A program made the translations under genes and the position numbers. Source: Archangium primigenium (GTDB lineage Bacteria > Myxococcota > Myxococcia > Myxococcales > Myxococcaceae). From it: a DNA stretch of 64,000 nucleotides. The stretch's first letter is position 1, and each line of letters starts with the position of its first letter. Location of the stretch: contig NZ_JADWYI010000001.1 of the NCBI RefSeq assembly GCF_016904885.1, positions 2,356,001 through 2,420,000 of the forward strand. Direction: 5' to 3'. The notes under the pieces are model-generated. The model searched no databases. It was not told the DNA's origin and saw only the letters and a list, made by a program, of their open reading frames with translations. Positions 55,368 to 64,000 of this stretch are shown here, piece by piece.

Positions 55368-56150
55368 CTATCTCTTGGTGTGCAGGAGCCAGACGAACTT
55401 TCGATACATTTGCGAGTCGCTGTCCCGGGTGATGATGAACAAAACCGCCCTTCCAGCGATGGGAGGCGACGCGATGTGTCCATCCGCCGTTACCGCGAGA
55501 GGGGTGGCGCTGGCGCCGTCGAGGAGCGCCCTCTCCTGGGCGATGTAGGCGTTGAACGTCGCGGGCGGGGTGTATGGCTCCCATCCGATGGACAATCGCT
55601 CCTTGCCCGTCAATGGGATTGGGGACAGATCGGGACGCTCGGAAAGGTGAGCGGTATCGTCAGCGACGCGTCCAGGGCATTTTGTCTCGTCTCTCAATTC
55701 CGAGCACGAGAACAGCGCGGCAGCTGGATGTGTTTGACCGTTGATGCGCAGCCATACTGACTTCTTGAGTTCGTCATTGAGTGCTGAGTCGATCTGGTCC
55801 GAAACGCACCCTTCCGGGTCCTCGCCAATGCTTGCTGCGATCTTCTTGAGTTCGACCATGCGCTGTGGCGGTGAACGATCGGCCAGTGCTTTGCTGCGAA
55901 CTTGCCACTCCGCGCGCATCCGCTCACAGTTGGATTGAGCTGGAGTGACCGAGGGTGCTGGAGGCTCCGTGGGTGCGGCGGCCTGCTGCGTGACAGGTGG
56001 CGGGTTGTCGTTCTCTCGTTTACAAGCGAGTCCAACTTCCAGGACCATCATCAGGGCTATACATGATTTGAAGTTCAACCTGCGGAGCCACCAGTGTGGG
56101 GTGTTCGTCAGTGACCTAGAGTGTTCCGACACTTTTTCCGTCCTTTGCAC
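55368..56150 (-). CDS. Putative lipoprotein, unknown function
   Basis: A 260-residue protein from a GTG; the likely signal peptide is the segment KSCIALMMVLEVGLAC with the lipobox Cys near 43. The long N-terminal part before it may be untranslated, and a TTG a few codons before KSCIAL is a possible start. The mature part has a Pro/Ala/Thr linker, then a domain with three cysteines and the phrase LFIITRDSDSQMYRKFVWLL. Lower GC than its surroundings and its place next to the toxin locus suggest that it belongs to an accessory region. No family recognised. Confidence 0.55.
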   Translation of the reverse strand: MQRTEKVSEHSRSLTNTPHWWLRRLNFKSCIALMMVLEVGLACKRENDNPPPVTQQAAAPTEPPAPSVTPAQSNCERMRAEWQVRSKALADRSPPQRMVELKKIAASIGEDPEGCVSDQIDSALNDELKKSVWLRINGQTHPAAALFSCSELRDETKCPGRVADDTAHLSERPDLSPIPLTGKERLSIGWEPYTPPATFNAYIAQERALLDGASATPLAVTADGHIASPPIAGRAVLFIITRDSDSQMYRKFVWLLHTKR

Positions 56151-56232
56151 GTCGATAGTTGTAGGGCGCTGGCATACTCCGAACGACCCAACCAGGGCCC
56201 GTCAAAGCTTGGTTCGATGGGAGGATGTCCCC

Positions 56233-57138
56233 ATGCGTTTCCGAGAGTGCATCGCGCTTCTGTTCTATGCCTCCGCCTGCGCCACGTCGGCGCCCCACCC
56301 AAGAGAACCAGAAGCCCGGGACCCGAGCATCGCCAACCTCCAGCGAGCGTCGAAACTGCCTTGGATGGACGATGGACGTTGCACCGTCCGCGAAGCTTCC
56401 TCGCCCTGGCCCGTGCTCGTGGAGCGGTGCTTTCATGCCTTGGACCATGACCGGATCGCGTTTCACGACTCCACCGGGAAATGCGGGATTGCCTCGGTGG
56501 GTGCTGCGGCCGTGGGGCTCGGGGTCTGCGTGTTGGCGGCACCGGAAATTGCCTTGGGCGCGGTGGTCATCACGGGCGGCGTGGTGGTGGGATTCGCCAT
56601 CAAAGAGGCCCTGGATGCGTACGCTCTGGATAGGGGCGGCTCCGGGGAACGGCCCGCACCTGATGCCGTGCTTGCTCCTCGCAAACCCTCGTCGAAAAAA
56701 AGGCCCACGCCGGAGCCAAGAGGGCCGGATTTTCCTCCCATGGGGCCAGGCGGAGTCACGGAGCAAGATCCTTCCAGGTGCGAGCCCATTCCAGTGCCGT
56801 ACCACCTTGGCGGTCATAAATTGCACGACACGTGCGCCGACAAAATCCCGAACAGTAGTTTTCCCGGAGGGGACGTGTTCGTGAATGGGAAGAACTTCGA
56901 CGCGCTGCAACTTGCCACGCGCAGTCTGTGGGAGGTGAAGACCGACAACTTCGACACCTATTCGCCTGAGCTTCGCGAATTCGTGCTCGTCGATCAACTG
57001 CCGAAGTTGCAGCACGAGCGCGCTCTTGCCCTGGCCTGTGGCTTTGATTTCAAGATCGGTGTGCGCAGTGCCGCGCATCGAGCTGCCTTGCTCGCCCAAG
57101 ACATCTCTCTCGATATCGTCGTCATGGATTGGTGCTGA
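56233..57138 (+). CDS. SitA-like lipoprotein toxin with DUF6310 PD-(D/E)xK domain
   Basis: A 301-residue lipoprotein. The leader MRFRECIALLFYASAC ends in a lipobox Cys at residue 16, closely matching in form the leader of the toxin at 14697 (also Cys16). A hydrophobic segment (about 76-118) and a Pro/Lys linker precede the C-terminal domain from about 180: HKLHDTCADKIPNSSFPG, then NFDALQLATRSLWEVKTDNF, LQHERALALACGFDF, VVMDWC. D223 and E234-x-K236 (WEVK) fit a PD-(D/E)xK nuclease core, consistent with DUF6310. I infer a DNase-type effector moved by outer-membrane exchange. GGAGGA precedes the ATG. The Imm52 gene begins one base after it. Confidence 0.8.
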   Translation: MRFRECIALLFYASACATSAPHPREPEARDPSIANLQRASKLPWMDDGRCTVREASSPWPVLVERCFHALDHDRIAFHDSTGKCGIASVGAAAVGLGVCVLAAPEIALGAVVITGGVVVGFAIKEALDAYALDRGGSGERPAPDAVLAPRKPSSKKRPTPEPRGPDFPPMGPGGVTEQDPSRCEPIPVPYHLGGHKLHDTCADKIPNSSFPGGDVFVNGKNFDALQLATRSLWEVKTDNFDTYSPELREFVLVDQLPKLQHERALALACGFDFKIGVRSAAHRAALLAQDISLDIVVMDWC

Positions 57139-57139
57139 G

Positions 57140-57901
57140 ATGGCAAATCCTCAGAGTCTTCTCGTCCTGACCGTTTATGCGCCTGCTCTCGCGGATGAGG
57201 ACAGCCGCCCACTGGCGGTCATTCGTGGACTGGAGCGCGCGCTTCCCGGTTTGCGCCTGGACTCGACGATCTCTAGCGAGGGGAGGCTGATCCCACTCCC
57301 TCGGCGCGAGATGTGGCTCGCTGAGGGGCAGCCAAACGGAAAAGAGGTTCGGCTCATTTGTAATAGTGATGAGCGCTACCGAGTAATGGTGTCTGGATGG
57401 GAAAGACCGGCGGGGATCTCCCCGGGAGGACGGTCTCAGCTTGAAGTCCATGTGAAACTGCCGCTGCATATCGCTGGGGGCGCCGTGGCAGTGGATGTGC
57501 TTGAGCTCGTCGGAGAGGCCACACGCGCTTTTTGGGGGCGTGTAACGCCCGAAGGTGTGGCGGCTGAGATGGCGCAGCAGGTGCGCCATTCCATGCGCCA
57601 GCCGCATGTGCCGCCACGCGGGTTGCCAACCCTCAAGCGCACAGAGGAACTCCACTCACCTGAGCTTCCTCATCACCTCGGATGGCTGAATTACTGGTCT
57701 GACGCCGCCTCACGAGCTATCGGTTTTCCGGACTCCGCCCGCGATGCGGAACTGCTGTCACGCTCACGGCGTACCGCGACGGGTGGGTGGGTTGTTCAGC
57801 TCACGGATGCGCCGCTTGACCTGGACACCCCCGCGCATCTGGAAGCGCTCAAACGGGCCTATGAGCGCTTTCCTCGGATCGGCGGGCGCTCCACTCCTTG
57901 A
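57140..57901 (+). CDS. Imm52-family immunity protein
   Basis: A 253-residue soluble protein with no signal peptide. The conserved C-terminal block LTDAPLDLDTPAHLEALKRA, YERFPRIGG identifies the Imm52 type; a mixed beta/helix N-terminus (LLVLTVYAPALADEDSRP; HLGWLNYWSDAASRAIGFPD) agrees. It starts one base after the DUF6310 toxin stop and so is made with it, and I infer that it neutralises that nuclease. The same C-terminal block survives alone at 16360-16482. Its 3' end overlaps the convergent gene by 43 bases. Confidence 0.78.
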   Translation: MANPQSLLVLTVYAPALADEDSRPLAVIRGLERALPGLRLDSTISSEGRLIPLPRREMWLAEGQPNGKEVRLICNSDERYRVMVSGWERPAGISPGGRSQLEVHVKLPLHIAGGAVAVDVLELVGEATRAFWGRVTPEGVAAEMAQQVRHSMRQPHVPPRGLPTLKRTEELHSPELPHHLGWLNYWSDAASRAIGFPDSARDAELLSRSRRTATGGWVVQLTDAPLDLDTPAHLEALKRAYERFPRIGGRSTP

Positions 57902-58767
57902 TGCTCGGCACGGCGCGCGGTGGGCTTGAGGCGTTGACGTGACTCTCCCTCGCTAGGGTGGCAGTCCACGGGGCGGAGGTGTCTGTCCCATTCATAGAGG
58001 AGCCCATTCACCGCGGAGCGGTGGGCGCTGGAGACGCTCTCGAAATCATCCGGGGACAGCGCGGCGAGGCGCTCGCGTTGGAACGCGGGATCGCCGAGCC
58101 CTTCACGGTGCTTGAAGTCCTTGTTCGCCGCGAGCAGGGCGGGCATCACCCGCATCACGGCCTCCTCGCACTCCCGGCGGGTCGCGTGCGACATGCGCTC
58201 CACGCTCAGGGACAGGTGCTCGCGCACGGAGGCTGCGCCACCGGGACACCACGCCTCCAAGGTCTTGCCGTAGAGGTCTTGGACGAGTGCTTCCAGCGTG
58301 TACGTCTGCTCGTAGGGCCAGAATGCGTAGCGCGGACCCTCCAGCGCTTCCCAGAAGCGCAGCAGCGCCGCCAGCCTCCGCGCCATCCGCTCGGCGCTTC
58401 GTTTCGGAGGCGGAGCCACACCGTAGTGGAGCGCCCCCCAGGCCGTTCCCAGACAGAAGGTCTCGAAAGCCTCCTCGGCTCGCTGGCGCTCGGAGGCGGG
58501 GAGACCGTGCCCGAGGTTCGTGAAGACCTCGATGAATACATGGGGCCGCCAACCAGGCGCGGGCGCGAGGAACTCGGCGCCCATGTGCATGATCAGCACT
58601 TCATCCGTCCGCACCGGACGCATCCGCTGGGGTGGCGTGAAGGACCTTGTTTGGAGGAACTCCTGGGTCCATCTGTGCCCCTCCGCGCTCACCCGGCGGC
58701 GCGTGGCGGCGAGGGAGCCGTGCAGGAGTGCCGGGAACTCGAGCCCCGGGCCGGAGGCGGTCGTCAT
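57859..58767 (-). CDS. Conserved-looking hypothetical protein
   Basis: A 302-residue soluble protein, mostly helical, with no signal peptide. The central part (FIEVFTNLGHGLPASERQRA; LRFWEALEGPRYAFWPYEQT; ALVQDLYGKTLEAWCPGG) is rich in aromatic residues. I recognise no family or catalytic motif. The last ~25 residues are Arg/Pro-rich and overlap the Imm52 gene by 43 bases tail to tail, so the real protein may end with a poorly conserved tail there. The ATG at MTTASGPG follows six in-frame codons that are not needed. Confidence 0.55.
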   Translation of the reverse strand: MTTASGPGLEFPALLHGSLAATRRRVSAEGHRWTQEFLQTRSFTPPQRMRPVRTDEVLIMHMGAEFLAPAPGWRPHVFIEVFTNLGHGLPASERQRAEEAFETFCLGTAWGALHYGVAPPPKRSAERMARRLAALLRFWEALEGPRYAFWPYEQTYTLEALVQDLYGKTLEAWCPGGAASVREHLSLSVERMSHATRRECEEAVMRVMPALLAANKDFKHREGLGDPAFQRERLAALSPDDFESVSSAHRSAVNGLLYEWDRHLRPVDCHPSEGESRQRLKPTARRAEHQGVERPPIRGKRS

Positions 58768-58830
58768 GCCTCCTGGCCCTACCACGCGAGGTATGTTTCG
58801 TCAGCGGCCCAGGCGCGCTGACCCCGGGGC

Positions 58831-60420
58831 TCAGTTCGCGGGGAACAGGTACTTGAGGATGTCGCCGAAGCGCGCGGACCAGGCACCCTCGTTGTGCCCG
58901 GCGCCCTCGATCTCGACGTACTTCAGGTCGGCGTCGAGCACCCAGCCCTTGGCGGTGAGCCGGTCGCGCAGCTTCCGCGTGGACTCCACCGTCTCCTCCT
59001 GGCTCTCGCGGGTGCCCTCCTTGGTGCCGATGTCCAGCCAGATGCGCGTGCCCGACAGCTTGCCCGGCAGCGCCTCCACCCGCGCGAGGATGTCGCTGTC
59101 ACCCCAGAACACCGAGGGCGACACCACGCCCAGGCGCGTGAAGGTCTCCGCGTGCGTCATGCCCAGGTACATGGACACGAGCCCGCCCAGCGACGAGCCC
59201 ACGAGGCCCGTGTCCGCCGCCCCCGTCTTCGTGCGGTACGTGCCGTCGATGCGCGGCTTGAGCTCCTCCACGAGGAAGCGGCCATAGCCATCCGCCTTGC
59301 CGCACTGCTCGCCCTTGATGTCCTTCCACCGCGGGTCGGGCACCTGGGTGTACTCGATGGCGCGGTCGGCGCCCGCGTTGTAGACGCCCACGATGATGAC
59401 CGGCTCCACCTCGCCCGCGTTGATGAGATCCCGCGCCGTCTCGTCCACCTTCCACTCGCCCGCGTAGGACGTGGCCGCATCCATCACGTTCTGCCCGTCG
59501 TGCATGTACAGCACCGGGTAGCGCCGCGCGGCGTTCTCCGGCAGCTCGTAGCCCGGCGGCAGCCAGACGATGACGTCCCGCTTGGCCTGGGTGGCGTACG
59601 CGGAGGGGACGTCCCGCAGGTACTCGATGTTGCCCGTGGTCGTGTGCTCGACGGGCGCCTTGTAGAGGTCCTCCCAGTTGGCCACGGTGAAGGTGACGCG
59701 CTCGAAGCCGCCGCCCGTCGTGAAGGCCCGGTTGTCGACGGACTTGCCCTCGCTGCTGTTCTCCACCTTGGCCCACTCACCGCGCGTCACCTTGAACTCG
59801 AGCGACGTGCCCGGCGCGAAGGACAGCGTCGTGGCGTAGTGGCTGTCCACGGCCTTGTAGAGCTTCGCGCCCGAGGGATTCCAACCGCCGAGCTCGGGCT
59901 GGTTGCCCGCGAGCCAGATCGTGTCCTCGCGCGGGGTGCTCTCCGGCGCGGCTACGAGGAAGACCGTCTGGGGACGGGTCTGCCCGGTGGCGGGGCCCCA
60001 GCGCTCCACGGTGAGGTCCACCTTCTGCTCCACCAGCTCGCGGGCCGTGAAGGTGTACGCGGGCTTGCGCACGCCCGCCAGGTCGAGGGCGTCACCCTGG
60101 TCCGGCGACGAGGCGAGCCGCACCTCGTAGCTGACCGCCTTCTCCTTGGGCAGCCGCGTCTTGCCCGAGAAGACGAGCCCCCCCTGGTAGATGAGCTCCA
60201 GCCCCCCCCCGATGCGACCGGAGAAGCCGGGATCCTCTCCGTAGAGGAAGATCCGGGCGTCCACGGGCGTCTCGGGCGGCACGGTCAGGTTGAACTGCAC
60301 GTCGGTGTACGGATCGGGCGGGGAGGGCGTGGGGGTGGGGGCGGGCGTGTCGCAGCCCACGAGCGCGGTGAGGACGAGCAGGGCCAGGAGCGTGGGTCGG
60401 GAGGCAGCGGGGTGCGTCAT
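58831..60420 (-). CDS. Lipoprotein esterase (Fes/enterochelin-esterase-like) with CBM20-like domain
   Basis: A 529-residue lipoprotein (lipobox LVGC, Cys near 19, then a Thr/Pro linker). Residues 35-150 form a first beta-rich domain; 150-235 resemble a CBM20/starch-binding module (TIWLAGNQPELGGWNPSGAK, WAKVENSSEGKSVDNRAF). From about 260 it is an alpha/beta esterase: YPVLYMHDGQNVMDA (oxyanion), VGSSLGGLVSMYLG (nucleophile), WLDIGTKEG (acid) and EIEGAGHNEGAW (His). Enterochelin esterase relatives cleave ferric-siderophore or glucan esters; its lipid anchor puts it on the cell surface. It is divergent from the Sel1 gene. Confidence 0.8.
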   Translation of the reverse strand: MTHPAASRPTLLALLVLTALVGCDTPAPTPTPSPPDPYTDVQFNLTVPPETPVDARIFLYGEDPGFSGRIGGGLELIYQGGLVFSGKTRLPKEKAVSYEVRLASSPDQGDALDLAGVRKPAYTFTARELVEQKVDLTVERWGPATGQTRPQTVFLVAAPESTPREDTIWLAGNQPELGGWNPSGAKLYKAVDSHYATTLSFAPGTSLEFKVTRGEWAKVENSSEGKSVDNRAFTTGGGFERVTFTVANWEDLYKAPVEHTTTGNIEYLRDVPSAYATQAKRDVIVWLPPGYELPENAARRYPVLYMHDGQNVMDAATSYAGEWKVDETARDLINAGEVEPVIIVGVYNAGADRAIEYTQVPDPRWKDIKGEQCGKADGYGRFLVEELKPRIDGTYRTKTGAADTGLVGSSLGGLVSMYLGMTHAETFTRLGVVSPSVFWGDSDILARVEALPGKLSGTRIWLDIGTKEGTRESQEETVESTRKLRDRLTAKGWVLDADLKYVEIEGAGHNEGAWSARFGDILKYLFPAN

Positions 60421-60663
60421 GGGCTTCCAGGTGCGAGCGGGGAGGAGAGAACGCGCTCGGAACCCGAGGGCCCGGCGCATTCCCGAGGGGGAGCCTAGCG
60501 CGTCGAAGGACCGGGTGGGAGGCAGGGGGCCGCCGGGACTTCCGGGACGCTCCGTCCAAGCCCCGCGATAGGCTGGCGGGTCGCCGATACGGCTGGTCGT
60601 GCCTGTCTACTCTGGCGCGGTACCATCCAGCCAGGAACCAAGGCATGGCTCGGGGAGTGATAC

Positions 60664-62223
60664 ATGGCGTTCTTGCAATCGGCATTGGGCGCGGCACGGT
60701 GGATTCGAGTGGGGTGCGCCATCGCTTGCATCCTGAGTGGATGTGCCACGGTCGCGCCGGTGAGTGGTCCGGAGGCGGGGACGCAACGCGCGGGGGACTC
60801 GAATCGGGGTGAAGGTTCTCCGTCGGAACCGGTCGCACCAGGCCCGTCCGCCGCCGCGCACCCCGTGGACGGGTTGGAGGCTGAATGCTCTCGCGGGAGT
60901 GCTCCTTCATGCCTCAGGCGTGGCAACGCTTTGATGAAGCGTAAGGGCGTGAGCGAAGCTGAGAAACACGAAGCGGAGTTGTTGTATAAAAGGGCCTGCG
61001 AGCTTGGGGATCAGGTCGGGTGTTTGTCCCACGATTTGCTCCGCGAGCATCGCCGTATCGCCGAGCAGGACGCTCGCCGAGCAGTGGCTCCCCCTGAGAC
61101 CGCATGCGCGGACAATGCGGAGAAGGGGTGCGTGCGTCCCGATCCGCTTCGTCACGCGGGGGGCGACAAGGACGATCCTGAGACGATGCGAGTGCTTGAC
61201 AGGGCATGCGCTGCTGGCGAAGGAGCGGCGTGTTTCCGACTCGGGATGATTCTCGCGGAGGGTCCAGGGGGGAGGAAGCGCGAGCGACTGACCGCTGGAA
61301 TGTTCGCGAAAGCGTGTGAAATGAACTACCTCGAGGCCTGCCATCGTCTCGGATTGCTTTATGAGGTGGGCAAAGGCGTGGCGGTCGATGAACGCCGAGC
61401 AGCGGTCTTGTATGAGCAGTCGTGCTCGGCTGGAATCGCCAAGGGGTGTTCTCTTCTGGGGATGCTCCATGAGAGGGGTCGCGGCGTGACGCAGGATCTG
61501 CGCCGAGCCGTCACGCTGCACAAGACCGCATGTGCGGCGGATGACGTCGACGGATGTACACGCCTGGTCATGCTCTATGGGAATGGATGGGTCGGGGCCG
61601 AGGACGTGCGCCGTGGGATGGCGTCCCTCGAGAAGGCCTGTGCGGCTGGCGGGGCCGAGGGGTGCTTCATCCTCGGGCGGATTCACTCGAGAGGGCTTGG
61701 CGTGGCCAAGGACGACGTCCAAGCGGCTCGGCTGTATGCCAAGGCCTGCTCGGCGGGAGAGCCCAGGGGGTGCTTTGGACTCGGCGTGCTTCACGAGAAT
61801 GGCCGCGGCGTGGACAGAAGTGATGAGCAAGCCGCTGTGTTCTACGAGCGGGCGTGTGAGGGTGGGGAGCCCGCGGGGTGTTTCAATCTCGCGTCGTTCT
61901 ATGCGGGGGGGCGCGGAGTCGTGGAGGACCCTCGCCGGGCCGCGACGCTCTATGAGAAATCGTGTGATTCAGGCGTGCCCGCTGGGTGCTCGGGACTTGG
62001 CGTCCTCCACGAAAGGGGCTGGGGCGTGAGCAAGGACGAGGGCCGTGCCGCTGCCTTGTTCGAGAAGGGATGTGAGGGCGGGGATCCCATGGGGTGTTTC
62101 AATCTGGGCGTGCTCTACGAGACGGGTCGAGGTGTGGCCATGGATGCGGCTCGTGCCAATGCGCTCTACGAGAAAACGTGTGCGGCCGGCGAGAGCGCCG
62201 GATGCGGACGACGGACGCCGTGA
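60664..62223 (+). CDS. Cysteine-rich Sel1-repeat lipoprotein (Hcp-like)
   Basis: A 519-residue lipoprotein with lipobox LSGC (Cys near 27). From residue 180 it has about nine Sel1-like repeats, each with a GC pair near its first helix: for example YEQSCSAGIAKGCSLLGMLH, YAKACSAGEPRGCFGLGVLH, YEKSCDSGVPAGCSGLGVLH. The i/i+7-like Cys pairs resemble Helicobacter cysteine-rich proteins (Hcp), where they form disulfides that hold the helices. An N-terminal part (30-175) has four more Cys. It is an outer-surface or periplasmic scaffold; the partner is unknown. Confidence 0.8.
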   Translation: MAFLQSALGAARWIRVGCAIACILSGCATVAPVSGPEAGTQRAGDSNRGEGSPSEPVAPGPSAAAHPVDGLEAECSRGSAPSCLRRGNALMKRKGVSEAEKHEAELLYKRACELGDQVGCLSHDLLREHRRIAEQDARRAVAPPETACADNAEKGCVRPDPLRHAGGDKDDPETMRVLDRACAAGEGAACFRLGMILAEGPGGRKRERLTAGMFAKACEMNYLEACHRLGLLYEVGKGVAVDERRAAVLYEQSCSAGIAKGCSLLGMLHERGRGVTQDLRRAVTLHKTACAADDVDGCTRLVMLYGNGWVGAEDVRRGMASLEKACAAGGAEGCFILGRIHSRGLGVAKDDVQAARLYAKACSAGEPRGCFGLGVLHENGRGVDRSDEQAAVFYERACEGGEPAGCFNLASFYAGGRGVVEDPRRAATLYEKSCDSGVPAGCSGLGVLHERGWGVSKDEGRAAALFEKGCEGGDPMGCFNLGVLYETGRGVAMDAARANALYEKTCAAGESAGCGRRTP

Positions 62224-62305
62224 GTCACGTGGGCGCTCCTGGCGTTCGGTCGAGGGCTGAATGTTTCTCAGCGGGGCGGTTCAGCACCCGCTGACAGGTG
62301 ACGCC

Positions 62306-64000
62306 TCACGGCCTCGCGCGGGCGCCGTGGGGCCGCTTCCGCGGGGCGAGCGCCAGGCCCACCAGGGCGAGCACACCAGCCAGTGCATGCGAACCCCCCG
62401 TCGCACCGCAGCCGCTCGTCCGCGCTTCGTCCCCACCGGGCTTCACCGCCGGCGCCTGCCCATCCCGCGCGCCCGAGAGTTCCAGATAGCGCTGGATGAG
62501 GCGCAGACGGGCGCGCTCGAAGGCGGCGCCGTCGTCCGAGACCTGGGAGGCCGCGGGGATGAGCTCGCGGGCCACCTGCCGCGCGAAGTCCGGGTCGCCC
62601 GCGTCGCTCACCATCTTCAACCACTCGTAGTCCTGCACACCCAGACGGATGAGCTTGAGGCGCAGGGAGGCCACGGGCACCTGGGTGTCACCCCCAATGC
62701 GCTGGACGGTGCCCGGGTAGAAGAGGGTGCCATCCCCGTTGCCGTTGAAGCGGAACTGGTCCTCCCACGCCGAGGCGAGCATGCCCACCGTCTGGTAATA
62801 CAGCTCGCCGGTGGCGCCCTCGAGGAAGGTGGCCCACTCCATCGCGCGGGCCTTCGCCGCGGAGCGATCCAACATGTACGAGGGCCAGCCCGAGCCCGGC
62901 TTGTTCTCGGGCGCGTTGGTGCCGTAGGCGCAGCCGTGGCTCATGCAGCTCTGGTACATCCACAGCGTGCGCTCCGGCGTGGCGAGATAGCCGGTGTATT
63001 GCTCGCGCTGATCACCCAGGTAGGGGGGCTCGGCGCCGTCCATGTAGTTGACCAGGGGGGCGATCAGGTCCAGCTCGTCCTCCAGGTGCTGGGCCTTCAG
63101 GTCCTGGATGGAGGTGGTGAGGAGCGTGCGCAGTTCCGGCGCCGCCTGGTTCACCACCGAGAGGTTCTGGCGAATCTCGTCCCAGGAGTTGCCATAGGGG
63201 GGCTCATCGCCCACGTAGGCATAGGCGCGCGACAACCAGCCGCGCTCGCGGAAGTGGGAGACGAAGTCGGTCAGGGCCTGGGGGGTGTACTCCCCGAGGT
63301 ACTCGATGCTCGTCATCCTCGCGCCGGGCAGCCGCGAGGGCGCGGTGCCGTCCAGGAAGGGGCCCCAGGTGGCATCGAAGGCGGCCAGGTCCGGCATGTC
63401 CCACCGGCCCGATGCCCCGGGGACGCGGGGGAAGGCGCTGGAGAGGGTGATGCGGTGCTCGAGCGCCATGCGCTGGTAGCGCGACAGGAGCGGCTCCAGT
63501 TCCTGGGGAGAGCAGTCGGTGCGGCCACCGAAGTGCGCGCGGCACAGGTGGGGCGGCCACGCGAGGAAGGCCGTGGCGAGCGACGGCGTGCTGGGCAGCA
63601 CGGCGTCCACCACGGTGAGCCGCACGGCGACGTCCTCGTGCACGCCGTCTCCCGTCACCTTCACCGTTCCCTGGTAGTCACCAGGTGGGGCATCCAGGGG
63701 CACGTGCACGTCGATCCAGAGGGCACGGGCCTCGCGGGCGGGCACGTCGAAGGGAAAGGCATTGCGGGCCTCGCCGGCGATCTCATCCACGTCCGGGACC
63801 AGTGCATCCGGCCAGCGCCCCACCGACTCATCCGGCACCGAGGCACGGCGGGTGGTGACGAAGTCCTGGCGGTAGAGCGTGAGGTCCGCGCCCTGGATGG
63901 AGGCAGGGCCGTCCAGGGAGGGCAGGCTCGCTCGCACGCCGCGCAGCCCGGTGTCCCCGCCGTGCAGGCCCACCTGGAAGGAGACGAACTCGTTGCGTGC
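62306..64000 (-). CDS. DUF4091-like MYXO-CTERM protein, N-terminus outside the window
   Basis: At least 564 residues, open to the window edge, so the start is missing. The N-part has ARNEFVSFQVGLHGG and a beta-rich domain (to about 150), then a TIM-barrel-like catalytic region (FLAWPPHLCRAHF; RAYAYVGDEPPYGNSWDEI, whose DEP is the acid position of such glycosidases; LRLKLIRLGVQDYEWLKMV) matching DUF4091. The C-terminus is a MYXO-CTERM signal: SGCGATGG, a hydrophobic helix (HALAGVLALVGLALA) and RKRPHGAR, which sorts proteins to the cell surface. A surface glycosidase of unknown substrate is the best guess. Confidence 0.82.
   Translation of the reverse strand, partial: ARNEFVSFQVGLHGGDTGLRGVRASLPSLDGPASIQGADLTLYRQDFVTTRRASVPDESVGRWPDALVPDVDEIAGEARNAFPFDVPAREARALWIDVHVPLDAPPGDYQGTVKVTGDGVHEDVAVRLTVVDAVLPSTPSLATAFLAWPPHLCRAHFGGRTDCSPQELEPLLSRYQRMALEHRITLSSAFPRVPGASGRWDMPDLAAFDATWGPFLDGTAPSRLPGARMTSIEYLGEYTPQALTDFVSHFRERGWLSRAYAYVGDEPPYGNSWDEIRQNLSVVNQAAPELRTLLTTSIQDLKAQHLEDELDLIAPLVNYMDGAEPPYLGDQREQYTGYLATPERTLWMYQSCMSHGCAYGTNAPENKPGSGWPSYMLDRSAAKARAMEWATFLEGATGELYYQTVGMLASAWEDQFRFNGNGDGTLFYPGTVQRIGGDTQVPVASLRLKLIRLGVQDYEWLKMVSDAGDPDFARQVARELIPAASQVSDDGAAFERARLRLIQRYLELSGARDGQAPAVKPGGDEARTSGCGATGGSHALAGVLALVGLALAPRKRPHGARARP

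Overview
The window is GC-rich DNA from a myxobacterium, most likely of the Cystobacterineae (Cystobacter/Archangium/Melittangium type). The signs are a MYXO-CTERM tail, a bacterial eukaryotic-like Ser/Thr kinase with a Pro/Ala-rich tail, many lipoproteins with repeat domains, lipoprotein polymorphic toxins paired with immunity genes, hybrid kinase phosphorelays and dense, mostly intact genes. All calls rest on reading the sequence; no database search was run.

Layout. 1-9,700: a four-gene minus-strand operon. It encodes a haem-oxygenase-like diiron enzyme, a 2,388-residue one-module megasynthase (FAAL-ACP-KS-AT-ACP-aminotransferase-TE), an alpha/beta hydrolase and a ferric-reductase-like membrane protein. 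The domain order predicts a released beta-amino fatty acid. 9,950-12,360: a LysM cell-wall protein, an APH-family kinase and RNase HI with a C-terminal hybrid-binding-like domain. 12,430-17,370: an accessory island between imperfect direct repeats. It holds an ISAs1-type remnant with a nested IS630 element, a lipoprotein toxin with ankyrin immunity gene, an Imm52 remnant and a second ISAs1 end. 17,300-29,200: housekeeping and transport genes (M32 carboxypeptidase, MFS pump, DUF2339 protein, RNase D, TtcA, TerB-like, PhnD-like, DUF1338, NicO/UreH-like, DoxX-like).

29,400-34,600: three translationally coupled genes form a phosphorelay (receiver, hybrid kinase, REC-Hpt-REC-REC-GGDEF) that should control c-di-GMP. 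34,600-36,110: a small RiPP-like locus of a 59-residue precursor with a GG-type leader and a radical SAM/SPASM enzyme, with a good sigma-70-type promoter. 36,100-38,920: hmuTUV haem/siderophore ABC importer with a near-consensus Fur box. 38,970-46,740: Ser/Thr kinase, a 999-residue choice-of-anchor D lipoprotein with a degenerate vWA-like domain, secreted Ig-like protein, hydrolase, a 56-residue protein and an outer-membrane barrel. 46,850-55,350: SBF-like transporter, secreted proteins, a large helical-repeat lipoprotein, a metallo-beta-lactamase-fold enzyme, a kinase-derived membrane protein and an ACMSD-like amidohydrolase. 55,370-64,000: a second lipoprotein toxin (DUF6310-like, PD-(D/E)xK) with Imm52, then an esterase with starch-binding-like domain, a cysteine-rich Sel1-repeat lipoprotein and a partial DUF4091/MYXO-CTERM protein.

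The most promising systems are the beta-amino fatty acid operon with its diiron partner, the radical SAM RiPP locus, and the two SitA-like lipoprotein toxin/immunity loci that share an Imm52 C-terminus, one intact and one reduced to a fragment inside the IS-rich island.
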